NCBI GenBank assembly: GCA_026874595.1 | Contig: CM049313.1 | Coordinates: forward strand, 65,044,159-65,108,158 | Direction of reading: 5' to 3' | DNA: 64,000 nt | From: Sipunculus nudus | Lineage: Eukaryota > Annelida > Sipuncula > Golfingiida > Sipunculidae | Program-made: the position numbers and the translations under genes | Notes under the pieces: model-generated | Told to the model about the DNA's origin: nothing | Seen by the model: the letters and a program-made list of their open reading frames with translations, nothing else | Database searches by the model: none | Shown: positions 62,828-64,000 of the stretch, piece after piece | How positions within the stretch are numbered: position 1 is the stretch's first letter | Layout: each line of letters begins with the position of its first letter

Positions 62828-63778
62828 TCATCTGCTGACATTATGAGTGTCCTGAATTTGTTGCATAGTTTGTGAGAGATTATCCCTAAATAGCAGTCCT
62901 GTCACAGGCACGTCGGGCTTACATAAATCGTTGTACTGTCCATGAAAGTCTCCCCTGATCAGTTCCCTTCGTCTAAGATTCTGCTCCTGATTTGCGTGAG
63001 CAAACGTTGTCATCCCGTCAAAAAGTTTTGTTATCGTTAAGGCACAGTCTTTCTCATTAAGTGGTCTATGCTCTTGTCTAGCTTTCAGCAATGTATCCGT
63101 CACCGTTATCAAAGGGCACATACCTTTCACTATTCCTGTTTGTGCTCTTTGCATCCTGCTGTCACATAATTTTGTGTCATTCCTTAGTGTTGTCCAAATC
63201 TCTTTATTAACTCTTGGCACTTTGAGGTTACTTACATTTCCTTGAATAAGCGTGCTTTCAAGCTTTTCTTTCGCGGTGTTGTCCGTTGTTGTTAGCCGAC
63301 ATATTTTGTTCAGCAAGTCCGCTAGTTTTGGCGTGAAATCAAGTCCTACCGATTCTTGTTTTTGAAGTTGCGATTCGATCTGGTCAAGGAAGTCCATTTC
63401 ATCATTATCTACATCACTGTCATCGTCATTCAGTTGCAGAAGATCATCGATAACTGCTTGACGGTCACGGTTTCTATTTGAAAGTCCCATGTTGTTTTGG
63501 ACCTCGTTTGTCCCGGAAGTGTTTTCTTGTGCCCCGGAAGTGCCCTCGTGTGACCCTTTATCGGCCTCTGCGACTGTCCTAGAATTATGGTGGGACGTTT
63601 GGCGTTTAAGCAACGAAATTTCCGCTTGCATTCCTTTAATTGTTTCTAGTAACGCTGAGTGTTTAGCCTCTGTTGAATCTTTAAAAGATTCGAAGTCTGC
63701 GATGATGGCTTCCGTACCCGGATCAAACCTGCCATTTCCAACATGGCGTCGCGATTCTTTTTCAGATCTATGCGCCAT
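62828..63778 (-). CDS. DIRS-like retrotransposon Gag protein
   Basis: An open 316-codon frame, the longest in the window. Residues about 25-58 look like a coiled coil (alternating acidic, Leu and Lys residues). Residues 110-135 are strongly acidic (DDDSDVDNDEMDFLDQIE). The C-terminal half carries blocks typical of DIRS Gag: VPRVNKEIW (187-195), a LITVTDTLLKA block (about 223-232), FAHANQEQNLRRRELI (259-274) and VPVTGLLF (290-297). It would form the structural core of the retroelement particle. It lies immediately upstream of the broken RT/RNase H on the same strand, with about 300 bp between. The ATG at 63778 is the first in frame; an overlapping 78-codon frame (63882-63646) may hold the true N-terminus if a frameshift is present. 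It is surprisingly open given the decay of the RT. Confidence 0.85.
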   Translation of the reverse strand: MAHRSEKESRRHVGNGRFDPGTEAIIADFESFKDSTEAKHSALLETIKGMQAEISLLKRQTSHHNSRTVAEADKGSHEGTSGAQENTSGTNEVQNNMGLSNRNRDRQAVIDDLLQLNDDDSDVDNDEMDFLDQIESQLQKQESVGLDFTPKLADLLNKICRLTTTDNTAKEKLESTLIQGNVSNLKVPRVNKEIWTTLRNDTKLCDSRMQRAQTGIVKGMCPLITVTDTLLKARQEHRPLNEKDCALTITKLFDGMTTFAHANQEQNLRRRELIRGDFHGQYNDLCKPDVPVTGLLFRDNLSQTMQQIQDTHNVSR

Positions 63779-64000
63779 TGTTTGGGCTTGGTCTGTTTCA
63801 TTCTATGAATTACGCCGCTCATAGAATTAGCGTCTTGATCATGTACGCCCCTCTGAAAGCTAGCGTCCTGTTTTGATTCCATATTGGGGCTGGGTACCAG
63901 TCAATCTCGATGACCCGTGAACCAAAATGGCCCTGATGTTGGATCAGCTAAGAAATGAAGCCGTTTTCTGGCCAAATTTCCAATGAACGGAATAAAATAT
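63779..64000 (-). mobile_element. Probable 5' part of the DIRS-like element, cut by the window end
   Basis: Sequence upstream of Gag on the minus strand. It probably contains the leader and possibly the terminal repeat, but no terminal repeat can be defined because the window stops here. Confidence 0.4.

Overview
The window looks like eukaryotic, AT-rich, largely non-coding DNA of a marine invertebrate, most likely a bivalve mollusc. The reasons are the dense microsatellites (AT, CA, AG, poly-G/C), the many small non-autonomous transposons, a DIRS-type retroelement, and above all tandem-repeat elements that end in an ACGG/ACAG microsatellite plus a 3' hairpin. That last layout matches the 'pearl'/HINE (Helitron-related) elements described from oysters and clams. 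The species assignment is inference. No host protein-coding gene could be recognised; nearly all open frames are under 100 codons and look like chance or repeat sequence. Two weak exon candidates are listed at low confidence.

Layout. 0-10 kb: unique AT-rich DNA, a solo LTR (2675-3392), a foldback-like element (4397-5086), two copies of a dispersed repeat, and a small poly(A) retro-insertion with a target duplication (6415-6674). 10-28 kb: microsatellites, a 40-bp minisatellite (15.2 kb), a deleted tRNA-type SINE (18.7 kb), a 61-bp satellite (21.3-22.1 kb), and an old pearl-like element (27.4-28.3 kb). 30-38 kb: a 1.1-kb solo LTR with a perfect 5-bp target duplication (30554-31667), and two copies of one hAT-type MITE in opposite orientation (33.3 and 37.8 kb), each with an 8-bp target duplication. 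38-48 kb: mostly featureless. 48.5-51.7 kb: a large pearl-like array of about 166-bp monomers with two terminal hairpins, directly followed by a second solo LTR (51754-52513) of the same family as the first, inserted in an AT repeat.

52.8-60.5 kb: a near-perfect tandem duplication. Two 3830-bp copies lie at a constant 3845-bp offset with a 15-bp junction, and only one substitution was found. Each copy carries the same SINE and the same TAA-flanked MITE, so both elements predate the duplication. 61.1-63.9 kb (minus strand): a DIRS-like retrotransposon with an open Gag frame and a broken reverse transcriptase/RNase H region. Its methyltransferase and tyrosine recombinase are not visible.

There is no operon-like or pathway logic. 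The window reads as an intergenic or intronic block built by successive transposon insertions, tandem-repeat growth and one recent duplication. Repeat calls rest on termini, target duplications and comparison of copies inside the window. Family names are inferences unless the termini or protein motifs are diagnostic.
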